Notes: generated by a model from the sequence alone, not told the origin. Positions 27,121 through 36,687 are shown, counted from the first letter of the stretch. The stretch: DNA of 64,000 nucleotides from Actinoplanes campanulatus (GCF_014647795.1 NZ_BMPW01000012.1:186001-250000), one strand, 5' to 3'. A program made the numbers and translations.

Positions 27121-27176
27121 GCCGGCAGCGTAGGCGAGAACTGTTTCTGTCGTACCCCCGCTCTAGCGTGCGAGGG

Positions 27177-27893
27177 GTGAACCGAACGGATCGGCTGTAC
27201 GCGCTCGTCGAGGAGCTGCGGGCGGTGGCGCCCCGCCCGCGCAGCGCCCGCTGGCTGGCGGAGCGCTTCGAGGTCAGCGTGCGCACGGTGGAGCGCGACA
27301 TCTCGGCACTCCAGCAGTCCGGCACCCCGGTCTACGCCGAGACCGGCCGCACCGGGGGCTACTGCCTGGACCGCTCGCACACGCTGCCGCCGGTCAACCT
27401 GACCCCGGAGGAGGCGGTCGCCATGGCCCTCGCCCTGCGCTCGATGGGCGGGACTCCGTTCCGGCAGCCCGCGGTCACCGCGCTGCACAAACTGGTCGCC
27501 GCCATGCGCCCGGAGGACGTGGCGGCCGCGCGCGCCCTGGCCGAGCGGATCCACCTGGCCGGCGACCCGCCACCGACTCCGGTGCCACGGCTGGCCGGCC
27601 GGGCCGTCGGAGTGGACCGGGTGCTCCGGATCGGCTATTCCGACCGCCACGGCGCCGTGACCGAGCGGGAGGTGGAGCCGCTCGGCTACGCCGGGATCGG
27701 CGACCGTTGGTATCTGATCGCCTGGTGCCGGCTGCGGGACGCGGTGCGGGTGTTCCGGCCGGACCGGATCACCACGGCGACACCGACCCGGGAGGCGGTG
27801 CGGCACCGGCCGCTCAGCGAGACCGGCCTGGACATCCCGCACCACCTGTCCCCGTTCAGCCTGACCGGCGATCTCAGCCCGCGGGCGGGGTGA
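27177..27893 (+). CDS. WYL-domain transcriptional regulator
   Basis: 238 residues. An N-terminal DeoR-like helix-turn-helix (ARWLAERFEVSVRTVERDISALQQSG) is followed by the ETGRTGGYCL wing and a WYL domain with the variant GDRWYLIAWCRLRDAVRVFRPDRI. WYL domains sense ligands, often nucleic-acid-derived. GTG 27177 follows GAGGG. The 3' end overlaps the convergent VOC gene by 20 bases. The divergent ltrA-like gene is the obvious candidate target. Confidence 0.9.
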   Translation: MNRTDRLYALVEELRAVAPRPRSARWLAERFEVSVRTVERDISALQQSGTPVYAETGRTGGYCLDRSHTLPPVNLTPEEAVAMALALRSMGGTPFRQPAVTALHKLVAAMRPEDVAAARALAERIHLAGDPPPTPVPRLAGRAVGVDRVLRIGYSDRHGAVTEREVEPLGYAGIGDRWYLIAWCRLRDAVRVFRPDRITTATPTREAVRHRPLSETGLDIPHHLSPFSLTGDLSPRAG

Positions 27894-28236
27894 AGATCTG
27901 GAACTGATTGCCCGACGGGTCGAGCACGTGGGCGAGGGTCAGCCCGTCCGCCGTGGTCCGCTTCACCAGCACCTTGCCGCCGGCCGCCTCGGCCTGCCGG
28001 CAGGTGGCCTCGGTGTCGGCCACCACCACCGAGAAGACCGCGTGGTTCGGGCCCCCGCTGTTCGCCAGGCCGCCCTGGAGGCCGCCCTCACCCGGCGTGG
28101 TGATGATCCGGTAGGCGGCGCCGGCCGTCTCGTCGTCGGCGAAGGTCCATCCGAACAGCTCGCCGTAGAACCGCTCGGCCGCCTCCGGCTGGTCGGTGCC
28201 GATCTGGAACCACCCGATCTGGTTGACCGCTGTCAT
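27874..28236 (-). CDS. VOC (glyoxalase/bleomycin-resistance) family protein
   Basis: 120 residues, the two-repeat VOC fold. QIGWFQIGTDQPEAAERFYGELFGWTF begins the first repeat and GLTLAHVLDPSGNQFQIF ends the second, where the Glu metal ligand is normally found; here the residue is Gln. Related small proteins are encoded widely and their substrates are mostly unknown. ATG 28236 is preceded by AGGAGAAGACG. Confidence 0.88.
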   Translation of the reverse strand: MTAVNQIGWFQIGTDQPEAAERFYGELFGWTFADDETAGAAYRIITTPGEGGLQGGLANSGGPNHAVFSVVVADTEATCRQAEAAGGKVLVKRTTADGLTLAHVLDPSGNQFQIFTPPAG

Positions 28237-28342
28237 CGTCTTCTCCTAGGAACTCGTGGTCGGAACCAGGGACCACTCTGGTCAAGCGTCCCGACAGCGT
28301 CCTGTCGGTGTTTCCGCGGGCGGCAACGGTTAGCCTCGACGG

Positions 28343-29128
28343 GTGGCCACCGCTCTAGTCATCGAGAACGACCCCAGTGACGACGCCCGGCGCCTCGGCG
28401 ACTGGCTGACCGAAGCCGGCCTGGAGCTCACCGTGCTCCGGCCGCACGCCGGTGACGAGCTTCCCGAGATGCTCGACGGCTATCTCGCCCTGATCGTGCT
28501 GGGCGGCGAGCAGAACGCCTACCCGGCGGCCGACGGCACCCCCGGCGCCCCCTGGTTCCCGGCCCTGGAGGGGCTGCTGCGCAAGGCGGTCCGGCACCGG
28601 GTGCCGACGCTCGGCGTGTGCCTCGGCGGGCAGTTGCTGGCCATCGCGCACGGCGGCCACGTCGAGCGCAGCACGGCCGGGCCGGAGATCGGTCCCGGGC
28701 TGGTCGGCAAACGCGACGCCGCCGACAACGACCCGCTGTTCAAATGGGTGCCGCTACTGCCCGACGTGACCCAGTGGCACCGTGACGAGATCACCGAGCT
28801 GCCGCTGAACGCGACCCTGCTGGCCGCCTCCTCCCGCTACCCGAACCAGGCGTTCCGGATCGGCGACCGCGCCTGGGGCCTGCAGTTCCACATCGAGTGC
28901 GACGCCGACATGATCGCCGACTGGGTGCGCGCGGACAGCGCCACCCTGGCCGAGCTCGGCTACGACCCGGAGGCCGTGGTGCTGGCCACCGCCGGGTCGC
29001 TCGCCGACGTGGAGGAGGTCTGGCAGCCGTTCGCGGTCCGCTTCGCCTCCCTGGCGCTGGGCACCCTGCCCGACGCCGACATCCCGAACCAGGTCGTCGG
29101 CCGGACCCTGCCACTGCTGGGGCAGTGA
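28343..29128 (+). CDS. Type 1 glutamine amidotransferase
   Basis: 261 residues, class I GATase. The nucleophile lies in PTLGVCLGGQLLA and the catalytic His/Glu in LQFHIECDADM. DVTQWHRDEITELP is the conserved strand in GMP-synthase-like amidotransferases. It has no synthetase partner. It overlaps glnE (TGATG), placing it with nitrogen-assimilation genes. A role in gamma-glutamyl hydrolysis is plausible but unproven. Confidence 0.9.
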   Translation: MATALVIENDPSDDARRLGDWLTEAGLELTVLRPHAGDELPEMLDGYLALIVLGGEQNAYPAADGTPGAPWFPALEGLLRKAVRHRVPTLGVCLGGQLLAIAHGGHVERSTAGPEIGPGLVGKRDAADNDPLFKWVPLLPDVTQWHRDEITELPLNATLLAASSRYPNQAFRIGDRAWGLQFHIECDADMIADWVRADSATLAELGYDPEAVVLATAGSLADVEEVWQPFAVRFASLALGTLPDADIPNQVVGRTLPLLGQ

Positions 29129-32079
29129 TGACCAGGCCCACCCGCCTGGCCCGCTACGGGTTCGCCGACAACGGCGCCCGGGCCACCGACCTGCTCGGCC
29201 CGCAGGGGCTGCGGCTGTGGGACACCGAGGCGCAGGCGCCGGTCGACGAGCAGGCCGCCGGGCTGCTCGAGGCGCTCTCCAAGGCCGCCGACCCGAACCT
29301 CGCGCTGCGCCAGCTGCACCGCATCGTCGAGTCGGTGGAGCGGCGCGGCGACGACCCCGGCGAGCTGCTCGGGGCGCTGGCCGACGACCACGGTCTGCGG
29401 CGGCGGCTGCTCGCCGTGCTGGGCGCGTCGTCCACCCTCGGCGACCTGCTGGTGGCCAACCCGGGGGAGTGGCGGATGCTGGCCACCGGGACGAGCGGCG
29501 GGCCACCGGACGCCGACGGGGGGCTGGCCGACTTCACGGAGCTGACCGTTCCGGCACTGCGTACCGCGTACCGGATCTCGCTTCTGAGAATCGCGGCAGC
29601 CGACCTGACCGGCGGCAGAGGGCTGGAACCCACTATGGCCGCCCTCTCCCGCCTGGCCGATGAGACGCTGGCCGCCGCCTACGCGATCGCGGTGGCCGCC
29701 CTGCCGGAGAGCGTGGCGGAGCCGCGTCTCGCGGTCGTCGCGATGGGCAAGTGCGGCGGCAACGAGCTGAACTACGTCTCCGACGTCGACGTGATCTTCG
29801 TGGCCGCGAGCGACGAGGATCTGAGCGCCGGCACCACGATCGCCGCCCGGATCATCGAGATCGGCGGCCAGGTGGCCTGGCCGGTCGACGCCGCGCTGCG
29901 CCCGGAGGGCAGTCGCGGCCCGCTCGTGCGCACCCTCGCCAGCCACCAGGCCTACTACCGGCGCTGGGCCCGGACGTGGGAGTTCCAGGCGCTGCTCAAG
30001 GCCCGTCCGGCGGCCGGCGACCTGGCCCTGGCACAGGAGTGGATCGCCGATCTGGCGCCGCTGGTCTGGCACGCGGCCGAGCGGCCCGAGGCGGTCGCCG
30101 ACGTCCGCGACATGCGCCGCAAGATCATCGACAACGTGCCGAAGAAGGAACTGGACCGGGAGATCAAACGCGGTCCGGGCGGGCTGCGCGACATCGAGTT
30201 CGCGGTGCAGCTGCTCCAGCTCGTGCACGGCCGGGTGGACGAGACGTTGCGCGGCGGCGGCACGCTTCCGGCGCTGCGCGCCCTGGTCGCCGGCGGCTAT
30301 GTGGGCCGCGAGGACGGCGAGACGCTGCTGCGCGGCTACCGGTTCCTGCGCGGCGTCGAACATCGACTGCAACTGCAGAACCTTCGGCGTACGCACACCG
30401 TGCCGGACGATCCGGACGGACTGCGCTGGCTCGCGGCCGCCCTGGGGTACACCGCCGTGCCCGGCCGGGACGCCGTCGAGGCCTTCCGGTCCGACTGGGT
30501 GGGGCACGCCGCCAACGTCCGCCGCCTGCACGTCAAGCTGCTCTACCGGCCGCTGCTGGAGGCGGTCGCCCGGGTGCCCGCCGAGGAGCTGCGGATGACC
30601 CCGGAGTCGGCCCGCCGCCGGCTGGAGATCCTCGGGTTCGCCGACCCGGCCGCCGCGCTACGGCACCTGGAGGCGCTGACCGGTGGCGTCACCCGCACCT
30701 CGGCGATCCAGCGCACCCTGCTGCCGATGCTGCTCCAGGACTTCGCCGACGCCCCGGAACCCGACCGTGGCCTGCTCAACTACCGGCAGGTGTCGGACAA
30801 ACTGGGCAGCACGCCGTGGTATCTGCGACTGCTGCGCGACGGCGGACCGGTGGCCCGCCGCCTGGCCCGGGTGCTGAGCCTCTCCCGGTACGCCACCGAC
30901 CTGCTCACCCGCGACCCGGAGGCGCTGCGCCTGCTCGCCGAGGACGCCGAGTTCCAGCCCCGGCCGCGGGAGACGCTGCTGGACGGGTTCGCGGCGGCCG
31001 GCGACCGGCACACCGACCCGGTGAACGCCATCGGCGCGGTCCGGGCGCTGCGCCGCCGGGAGCTGTTCCGGCTGGCCAGCGCGGACATCCTGAGCCACGG
31101 CGGCGACCTGGCCCCGGACCGCCCGCTCGGCGTCGACGCCATCGGGGTGGCCCTCTCCGACGTCACCGACGCCACCCTGAACGCGGCGCTGCGGATCGCC
31201 CGGCGCGCCAAGCCCGGCCCGGCCGGGCTGCGGTTCGCGGTCATCGGCATGGGCCGGCTCGGCGGGTACGAGATGAGCTACCCCTCCGACGCCGACGTGC
31301 TGTTCGTCTACGAGCCGCCGGCCGGCTGCCCCGAGGGGGAGGCCAGCGCCGCGGCGCACGCCATCGCCGAGGAGATGCGCCGGCTGCTCAACGCCCCCGC
31401 CCCGGATCCGGCCCTGGGCGTCGACGCCGACCTGCGCCCGGAAGGCCGGCAGGGCCCGTTGGTGCGCAGCCTCCAGGCCTACCGGCAGTACTACGACCGC
31501 TGGTCGAAGGTGTGGGAGGCGCAGGCGCTGCTGCGGGCCCGGTTCGTCTGCGGCGACGTGGAGTTGGGGCAGCGGTTCGAGGCGCTGGCCGACCGGATGC
31601 GCTACCCCTCCGGCGGCCTCACCCGCGAGCAGGTGGTCGAGATCCGCCGGATCAAGGCCCGGGTGGAGACCGAGCGGCTGCCCCGCGGCGCCGACCCGAA
31701 CACGCACACCAAACTCGGCCGGGGCGGTCTCGCCGACGTCGAGTGGGCGGTCCAGCTCACCCAGCTTCGGTACGCCCACGACCTGCCCGGGCTGCGCCGC
31801 ACCCGGACCCTGGAGGCGCTGTCCGAGGCCGCCGGGGCCGACCTGGTCAGCGAGCCGGACGCGGCCGAGATGGCGGCCGGCTGGACGCTGGCGGCCCAGG
31901 TCCGCAACGCCCTCACCCTGGTCCGCGGCCGCCCCACCGACCAGCTTCCCCGGCACGGGGTCGAGCTGGCGGGCGCGGTGCTCCTGCTGGGCGGCGGCGA
32001 CCCGGGTGAGTTCGTGGACCGGTACCTACGGTTGACCCGGCGGTCCCGGGCCGCGATGGAGCGGGTGCTGGAGTCCTGA
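29128..32079 (+). CDS. glnE: Glutamine synthetase adenylyltransferase / adenylyl-removing enzyme
   Basis: 983 residues with the internal duplication typical of GlnE. The N-terminal half carries AMGKCGGNELNYVSDVDVIF and the C-terminal half GMGRLGGYEMSYPSDADVLF, both nucleotidyltransferase motifs with DxD catalytic Asp. Each half also has a GPGGLRDIE or GRGGLADVE helix motif. The N-terminal half removes AMP from, and the C-terminal half adds it to, a tyrosine of glutamine synthetase I. GlnA1 in this window has that tyrosine (Tyr402); GlnA2 does not. ATG 29128 or GTG 29125 may start, overlapping the upstream stop. Confidence 0.95.
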   Translation: MTRPTRLARYGFADNGARATDLLGPQGLRLWDTEAQAPVDEQAAGLLEALSKAADPNLALRQLHRIVESVERRGDDPGELLGALADDHGLRRRLLAVLGASSTLGDLLVANPGEWRMLATGTSGGPPDADGGLADFTELTVPALRTAYRISLLRIAAADLTGGRGLEPTMAALSRLADETLAAAYAIAVAALPESVAEPRLAVVAMGKCGGNELNYVSDVDVIFVAASDEDLSAGTTIAARIIEIGGQVAWPVDAALRPEGSRGPLVRTLASHQAYYRRWARTWEFQALLKARPAAGDLALAQEWIADLAPLVWHAAERPEAVADVRDMRRKIIDNVPKKELDREIKRGPGGLRDIEFAVQLLQLVHGRVDETLRGGGTLPALRALVAGGYVGREDGETLLRGYRFLRGVEHRLQLQNLRRTHTVPDDPDGLRWLAAALGYTAVPGRDAVEAFRSDWVGHAANVRRLHVKLLYRPLLEAVARVPAEELRMTPESARRRLEILGFADPAAALRHLEALTGGVTRTSAIQRTLLPMLLQDFADAPEPDRGLLNYRQVSDKLGSTPWYLRLLRDGGPVARRLARVLSLSRYATDLLTRDPEALRLLAEDAEFQPRPRETLLDGFAAAGDRHTDPVNAIGAVRALRRRELFRLASADILSHGGDLAPDRPLGVDAIGVALSDVTDATLNAALRIARRAKPGPAGLRFAVIGMGRLGGYEMSYPSDADVLFVYEPPAGCPEGEASAAAHAIAEEMRRLLNAPAPDPALGVDADLRPEGRQGPLVRSLQAYRQYYDRWSKVWEAQALLRARFVCGDVELGQRFEALADRMRYPSGGLTREQVVEIRRIKARVETERLPRGADPNTHTKLGRGGLADVEWAVQLTQLRYAHDLPGLRRTRTLEALSEAAGADLVSEPDAAEMAAGWTLAAQVRNALTLVRGRPTDQLPRHGVELAGAVLLLGGGDPGEFVDRYLRLTRRSRAAMERVLES

Positions 32080-32820
32080 TCAGCACGGCTCGTTGGTGGC
32101 GTCCCCGCGCAGCATGCGGTAGGTGTTCCCGGCGGTGCTGAGCACGTAGACGGCCCGCCAGCGGGTGCAGGTCTCGTCGAGCCGTTCCGGTGGCCCGTGC
32201 CCGTCCTTCTGCTCGCTGCGGAAGGTCACCTCGGCCCGCAGCCGCCCGGACGCCGCCTCGGCCAGCCGGACCAGGACGACGTCCGAGTCCCGGGTCGTCG
32301 ACGTGCCCTCGGCGAACGCCGCCATCTGCCGGGCGTCCGCCGGGTCGATCTCACCGGCCGGGTCGAGCACCCCGGCGACGGCCCGGTAGTCCCGTTCGTT
32401 GATCCCGGTGAAGTACGTCTCCAGCATGTCCGCCACGTCGCCGGCCCGCGGATCGGTGACCGCCGCGGCCACGGTGACCAGGTCCACCGTGTCGTCCTCC
32501 AGGATCGGGGTGGTCGGCGCGGCGCTCGGGATCGGTGCGGCCCGTGGGGCGGGACGGTCCGGGCCCAGCAGCCGCGGTCCGCCCATGACGGCGGCCGTCA
32601 CCAGCGCCGCGATCAGGACGGCGATCGGCAGAGCGGGAATCAGCCGGCTGCGGGCCGGCGGCCCGTTCGGCTCCGGATCGGCCGGTTCCGGAATCCAGAG
32701 CGGCGGTGGCTCGGGCGGCTCCCAGATGGCCGCCCGCGGCGCCGGGCGGGGGCGGTGACAGACCGCGCACTCGTCCGGCGTGCCGGTGTTCCGTTCCCCG
32801 CAGTCGATACAGACCCACAT
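32080..32820 (-). CDS. Zinc-ribbon single-pass membrane protein
   Basis: 246 residues. The N-terminus WVCIDCGERNTGTPDECAVCHRP is a four-Cys zinc ribbon of RanBP2-like spacing. Then come a Pro-rich linker, one membrane helix (LIPALPIAVLIAALVTAAVMGG) and an outer domain of about 120 residues. The pattern ADMLETYFTGINERDYRAVAGVLDP resembles the start of NTF2-like/DUF4878 domains. The function is unknown. It converges on glnE with no gap. Confidence 0.75.
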   Translation of the reverse strand: MWVCIDCGERNTGTPDECAVCHRPRPAPRAAIWEPPEPPPLWIPEPADPEPNGPPARSRLIPALPIAVLIAALVTAAVMGGPRLLGPDRPAPRAAPIPSAAPTTPILEDDTVDLVTVAAAVTDPRAGDVADMLETYFTGINERDYRAVAGVLDPAGEIDPADARQMAAFAEGTSTTRDSDVVLVRLAEAASGRLRAEVTFRSEQKDGHGPPERLDETCTRWRAVYVLSTAGNTYRMLRGDATNEPC

Positions 32821-32875
32821 GCATCTGCCAACGAGCCCGGCCCATCCAAGGCGGCGGATGTCACGCCTGCGGGTG

Positions 32876-33319
32876 TCAGCCGGTCGCGGCCGCTATCACT
32901 CTTGTCAGTGCGGTATGCACCTGACGAAGGTCCTCGATCGGCATGCCGAGCCGCTCGACCACCGCGGGCGGGATCCGCTCCGCCTCGGCCCGCAGCTCCC
33001 GGCCCCGCCCGGTCAGCGTGATCGCGAGGCTGCGCTCGTCGGCCCGGTCCCGCTCGCGCCGCAGGTAGCCGATCGCCTCCAGCCGCTTGAGCAGCGGGGA
33101 CAGCGTGCCCGGGTCGAGTTGCAGCAGCTCGCTGAGGCGGCGCACGGAGAGCGGGGCGTGCTGCCAGAGGGCGAGCATCACCAGGTACTGAGGATGGGTC
33201 AGGCCCATCGGCTCCAGCAACGGGCGGTAGATCGCCACGACACTGCGGGCGGCCACCGACAGCGCGAAGCAGACCTGCTGCTCCAGCGCCAACGGGTCTT
33301 CCACGGGTTCGCTCATCAC
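32876..33319 (-). CDS. OhrR-type MarR regulator
   Basis: 147 residues. QVCFALSVAARSVVAIYRPLLEPMGLTHPQYLVMLALW matches the OhrR subgroup; the single reactive Cys of organic-hydroperoxide sensors is at residue 17. Winged helix: LSVRRLSELLQLDPGTLSPLLKRLEAIGYLRRERD. No ohr gene is adjacent; instead a 67-residue protein is divergent. The operator-like palindrome at 33333-33354 lies 14 bases upstream, consistent with autoregulation. Two Met codons (33319, 33316) could start. Confidence 0.9.
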   Translation of the reverse strand: MMSEPVEDPLALEQQVCFALSVAARSVVAIYRPLLEPMGLTHPQYLVMLALWQHAPLSVRRLSELLQLDPGTLSPLLKRLEAIGYLRRERDRADERSLAITLTGRGRELRAEAERIPPAVVERLGMPIEDLRQVHTALTRVIAAATG

Positions 33320-33332
33320 CGGCTACTCTAGC

Positions 33333-33354
33333 AATCGTTGGTGCACCAATGATT
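33333..33354. promoter_or_regulatory. 22-bp OhrR/MarR operator palindrome
   Basis: AATCGTTGGTGCACCAATGATT is symmetric at 20 of 22 positions around TTGGTGCACCAA. It lies in the 63-base gap between the OhrR-type gene and a divergent small gene, and would control both. Confidence 0.75.
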
Positions 33355-33382
33355 GGCCTGCAAACTGTTTGAGGAGCGCGTC

Positions 33383-33586
33383 GTGTCGAGGTTCTCGGAG
33401 TGGTTCCACCGGACGTTCGACGACTGGGCCTTCCGGTCGTTCATCGGCCCGGCACAGACCAGGGGCGCCGTCCAGGGGTGCGACGAGCCCGCCCGCGAAC
33501 AGTGGAAACGCGACCTGGAGAACCGGAAGCGCTACACCCGCGAGCAGCGCGAGCGCAAACGCGCCGAGAGGGGCGCCCGCTCCTAG
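33383..33586 (+). CDS. Small basic protein divergent from OhrR
   Basis: 67 residues from GTG 33383 (GAGGAGCGCGTC upstream). An aromatic N-terminus (WFHRTFDDWAF) is followed by a strongly charged C-terminal helix (KRDLENRKRYTREQRERKRAERG). No family recognised. Position opposite an OhrR-type gene with a shared palindrome suggests it is hydroperoxide-induced; inference only. Confidence 0.6.
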   Translation: MSRFSEWFHRTFDDWAFRSFIGPAQTRGAVQGCDEPAREQWKRDLENRKRYTREQRERKRAERGARS

Positions 33587-35244
33587 GCCCGGACCAGGCG
33601 GCTGGTCAGTGTGTAGCGGCCGGCGGCCGGGACCCGGACCCGGGTCCACTCGCCGTCGGCGGTCACCGTGGCGCCGCCGGAGGCGGTCAGCCAGCGGTGG
33701 TGCCGCACCCGGACGGCAACCTCGCCGGCCGCGGGCGCGTCGAAGACGATCGTCGCGCCGTCCTGCCGGACCAGTGTCGCCGGGGCGGCCACGATCGGGC
33801 GCGGATCGGCCACCTCGTAGAGCCGCCAGTGGGCGTCACTCCAGATCAGCGACAGGTACGGCAGACCGGCGGTGACCATCTCCGCCTCCGTCCGGCCGGG
33901 CCACGCCAGCTCCACGTCGGGGACGGCCACGAACTGGACCGCCTCGTCGTCCAGCCAGGCCCGGTAGGAGTCGGGGGTCAGCGTTACACCGGTCCCGGAA
34001 GCGCCCGGAACCGTGGTGAAGAACAGCGGGTTCCGGTCGATGTCGGCCTGCCGCAGCCAGCCCCGGGCCAGCGGGATCCCGCCCATCGAGGCGGCCTCCC
34101 AGTAGGACCGGGTGGTCGGGATCTCCACCCGCCCGGTCAGCGTCCCGGCCGCCAGCCGCTCCCGCAGCGGCCGGAAGTAGGCGTCGTCCGCCGACGGGTT
34201 CCCGATGTCGCGCACGTCACCCGGCACCACCATCGGCTGCCACCACGCCACCGCGACGAGCAGCGCGAGCAGCGCGAGCGCCGGCCTCCAGCGGCGAGTC
34301 GTGGCCGAGGTTTCCGCAAACCCCTCAGCGGTACGAGGAACCGCGCGCTCACCCGCATGGGAAACGGCGCCTATCGGGGTACGGAGCATCGCGCGCCGGG
34401 GCCACGTCGCGTAGGCGGCCAGCACGGGGAGGGCGAACATCGTCGCGAGGCGGGTGGCGTTCAGGCCCACCGGGGTGTGGATCAGCGCGGCGGCCAGCAC
34501 CCCGGCCGACGCCAGCAGCGCCCCGATCCGGACCGGCCGCAGCGGCACGAGCAGCGCCACCAGCAGCCCGGTCACCACGGCGTGCAGGGTGTCGGTGCGG
34601 CTGATGTTCATCCATCCGCCGTCACCGAAGAGCAGCGCGGTCACCGCGAGCGGCACCGCCGCCGGCACGGCGAGCAGCAGCCCGTCCCGGAGCCGGCGGC
34701 CGCCGCCGGGGAGGGCGGAGAGGATCAGGGCGGTTCCGGCCAGGCCGGTGAACAGGCCGGCGACCGGGCTGGTCGCGCCGGCCAGGAACGCGGGGACAGC
34801 CGCGAGGCGGCGCCAACGGGGGAACGTGAGCAGGGCCACGGCGGCGAGGCCGAAGCAGACCCCGAGGCCGTACGTCACCCGGCCGCTCACCAGGTTTCCG
34901 GCGAACCCGGCCACCCCGAGGAGGGCGCCCAGCAGGGGCCGGGCCGCGCCGGTCCGGCGGAACAGCACCGCCAGCAGCACCGGTCCGGCGACCAGGGTGA
35001 GCACGCCGGTCAGCCGCACCCCGAGCAGGGCCATCACCGGCTGTGACACCAGGCTGTAGCCGAACTGCTCGACCCCGGCGTACCAGCGCAGATCGACCGG
35101 GGTGACGCCGTGTTCGGTGAAGAAGCCGGCCCGGGCGACCTGGGCGGCGAGGTCCGAGCCCATCGGGGGAAGCAGCAGGTAGACGGCGCCGAGGAGCACC
35201 GCGGCCAGCGCGGTGATCCACTCCACCCGGTGCCGGACCCACAT
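33583..35244 (-). CDS. Polytopic membrane protein, probable glycosyltransferase-like
   Basis: 553 residues with about ten helices in the first 380 and an extracytoplasmic C-terminal domain of about 170 residues. The N-terminus WITALAAVLLGAVYLLLPPMGSDLAAQ and an acidic residue after the first helix suggest a GT-C-like fold. This is strengthened by the two GT-C genes divergent from it, but no definite family signature is visible. ATG 35244 follows GGCGGG; the open frame extends further upstream through the divergent gene and is not used. It overlaps the small divergent gene by four bases at its stop. Confidence 0.65.
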   Translation of the reverse strand: MWVRHRVEWITALAAVLLGAVYLLLPPMGSDLAAQVARAGFFTEHGVTPVDLRWYAGVEQFGYSLVSQPVMALLGVRLTGVLTLVAGPVLLAVLFRRTGAARPLLGALLGVAGFAGNLVSGRVTYGLGVCFGLAAVALLTFPRWRRLAAVPAFLAGATSPVAGLFTGLAGTALILSALPGGGRRLRDGLLLAVPAAVPLAVTALLFGDGGWMNISRTDTLHAVVTGLLVALLVPLRPVRIGALLASAGVLAAALIHTPVGLNATRLATMFALPVLAAYATWPRRAMLRTPIGAVSHAGERAVPRTAEGFAETSATTRRWRPALALLALLVAVAWWQPMVVPGDVRDIGNPSADDAYFRPLRERLAAGTLTGRVEIPTTRSYWEAASMGGIPLARGWLRQADIDRNPLFFTTVPGASGTGVTLTPDSYRAWLDDEAVQFVAVPDVELAWPGRTEAEMVTAGLPYLSLIWSDAHWRLYEVADPRPIVAAPATLVRQDGATIVFDAPAAGEVAVRVRHHRWLTASGGATVTADGEWTRVRVPAAGRYTLTSRLVRA

Positions 35245-35301
35245 CCCGCCGACCCTACCGCCACCATCCTGGTAGCAGCCTGTCACGGTAGGGTCCCTGT
35301 C

Positions 35302-36687
35302 ATGCCCCGTCCCCGTCTCGTCCGTTACCTGGGCCTGGCAGGGAGTCTGTTCCTGGCGGGAGCGGCCTGGCTGGGCGGCGCGAGCAGCCCGTGGGAACCC
35401 ACGGTGACGCCGCGCACCATCCTGGCCGGGCGCGAGGGCGTGCTGCTGCCACTCTGCTGGCTGCTCGGCACGGCGCTGCTGATCGTCGCGTGGTGGGCCG
35501 GGCGACGGGCGGTCCCCAGCCTGCGGTGGGCCTACGTCACGGCCGGGCTGTGGGCACTGCCACTGCTGCCGTTTCTGCCGCTGGGCAGCTACGACGTCTA
35601 CTCGTACGCCTGTCAGGGTTGGCAGCAGGCGGCCGGGCTCAACCCGTACGCCGGTGGTGTCGATCTTCTGGGTTGTCCCTGGGCCGACGCCGTGGCACCG
35701 ACCTGGCGCACCTCCCCGGCCCCGTACGGCCCGGTGTTCCTGGTCCTGGCGGCGATCGCCGCGAAGCTGGGCGGCTCGCTCACCGGGACCGTCGCCCTGC
35801 TCCGTCTGATCGCCGTGCTCGGCGTCGTGGCACTCGGCTGGTGTCTCCCGAGGATCGCGCGCCGGGCCGGAGTGCCGCCGGAGCGTGCCGTGTGGCTGGT
35901 GCTGGCGTGCCCGCTCGTACCGATCCATCTGGTCTCCGGCGCCCACAACGAGGCGGTGATGGTGGCGCTGATGGTCGGTGGGCTGACCGCGGCCGTCGCC
36001 CGCCGGCCGCTGCTGGCCGGGGTCCTGCTGGGGCTGGCCGTCGGGGTGAAGGCGACCGCGGTCGTGGTGCTGCCGTTCGTGGTGCTGCTGTTCCCGGGGC
36101 TGTCCCGGAAGGCGATGGTCGCCGGGGGAGCGGCGGGTGCGCTGGCGGCCGTCTCGTTCGGCTCCGGGCTGGGCCTGGGCTGGGTGTCCGGTCTCGCGGG
36201 CAGCGGGGTGTCGGTGCAGTGGACCGCGCCGCCGACCGCGATCGGCATGACGCTGGAGCTGTTCGGCGTGCCCGGCGCGGTGGCCGTCACCCGGATCCTG
36301 GGGATGATCGCGCTGGCCGGGGTGCTCATCGTGCTCTGGCTCCGCGCCCGGACCGGCGACCCGCTGGTGTCGGCCGGGCTGGCGCTGGCCGCGACCGTGC
36401 TGCTCGCGCCGGTGTTCCATCCGTGGTACGCGCTGTGGCCGCTGGCCGTCCTGGCCGCCACCGTCCGGCGCGACACCCGGTGGCTGGTGGCGCCGCCCGC
36501 GGTGGCCGCCGCCCTGTGCCTGCCGGACGGCTACAACCTCGCCCTCGCCACCAAGGCGCAGGGCGCGATCGTGATGACCCTGCTCGCCGGTTACCTAGCG
36601 TGGAAAGTTATGCATGAAGCGAAAAGCGATAGTCGCCGTCCTGGCGTTGATCACGGTGACGCTGATCGTCATCGCCGGGTTCCGTAA
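35302..36687 (+). CDS. Polyprenol-phosphate mannosyltransferase, MptB-like
   Basis: 461 residues, about twelve membrane helices. After the second to third helix comes LGSYDVYSYACQGWQQAAGLNPYAGG: Asp, Tyr, Gly and NPY as in the MptA/MptB family of actinobacterial GT-C mannosyltransferases. These extend alpha-1,6-mannan in lipomannan/lipoarabinomannan using decaprenyl-phosphomannose. The exact linkage here is inferred. The gene overlaps the following GT87 gene by 74 bases. ATG 35302 is chosen at the start of the first helix. Confidence 0.82.
   Translation: MPRPRLVRYLGLAGSLFLAGAAWLGGASSPWEPTVTPRTILAGREGVLLPLCWLLGTALLIVAWWAGRRAVPSLRWAYVTAGLWALPLLPFLPLGSYDVYSYACQGWQQAAGLNPYAGGVDLLGCPWADAVAPTWRTSPAPYGPVFLVLAAIAAKLGGSLTGTVALLRLIAVLGVVALGWCLPRIARRAGVPPERAVWLVLACPLVPIHLVSGAHNEAVMVALMVGGLTAAVARRPLLAGVLLGLAVGVKATAVVVLPFVVLLFPGLSRKAMVAGGAAGALAAVSFGSGLGLGWVSGLAGSGVSVQWTAPPTAIGMTLELFGVPGAVAVTRILGMIALAGVLIVLWLRARTGDPLVSAGLALAATVLLAPVFHPWYALWPLAVLAATVRRDTRWLVAPPAVAAALCLPDGYNLALATKAQGAIVMTLLAGYLAWKVMHEAKSDSRRPGVDHGDADRHRRVP

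Noticed and set aside
33583-36420. Extension of the polytopic membrane gene to 36420
   Set aside because: The extra part is His/Gln/Arg-rich and opposite the MptB-like gene; the protein-like part starts at 35244.
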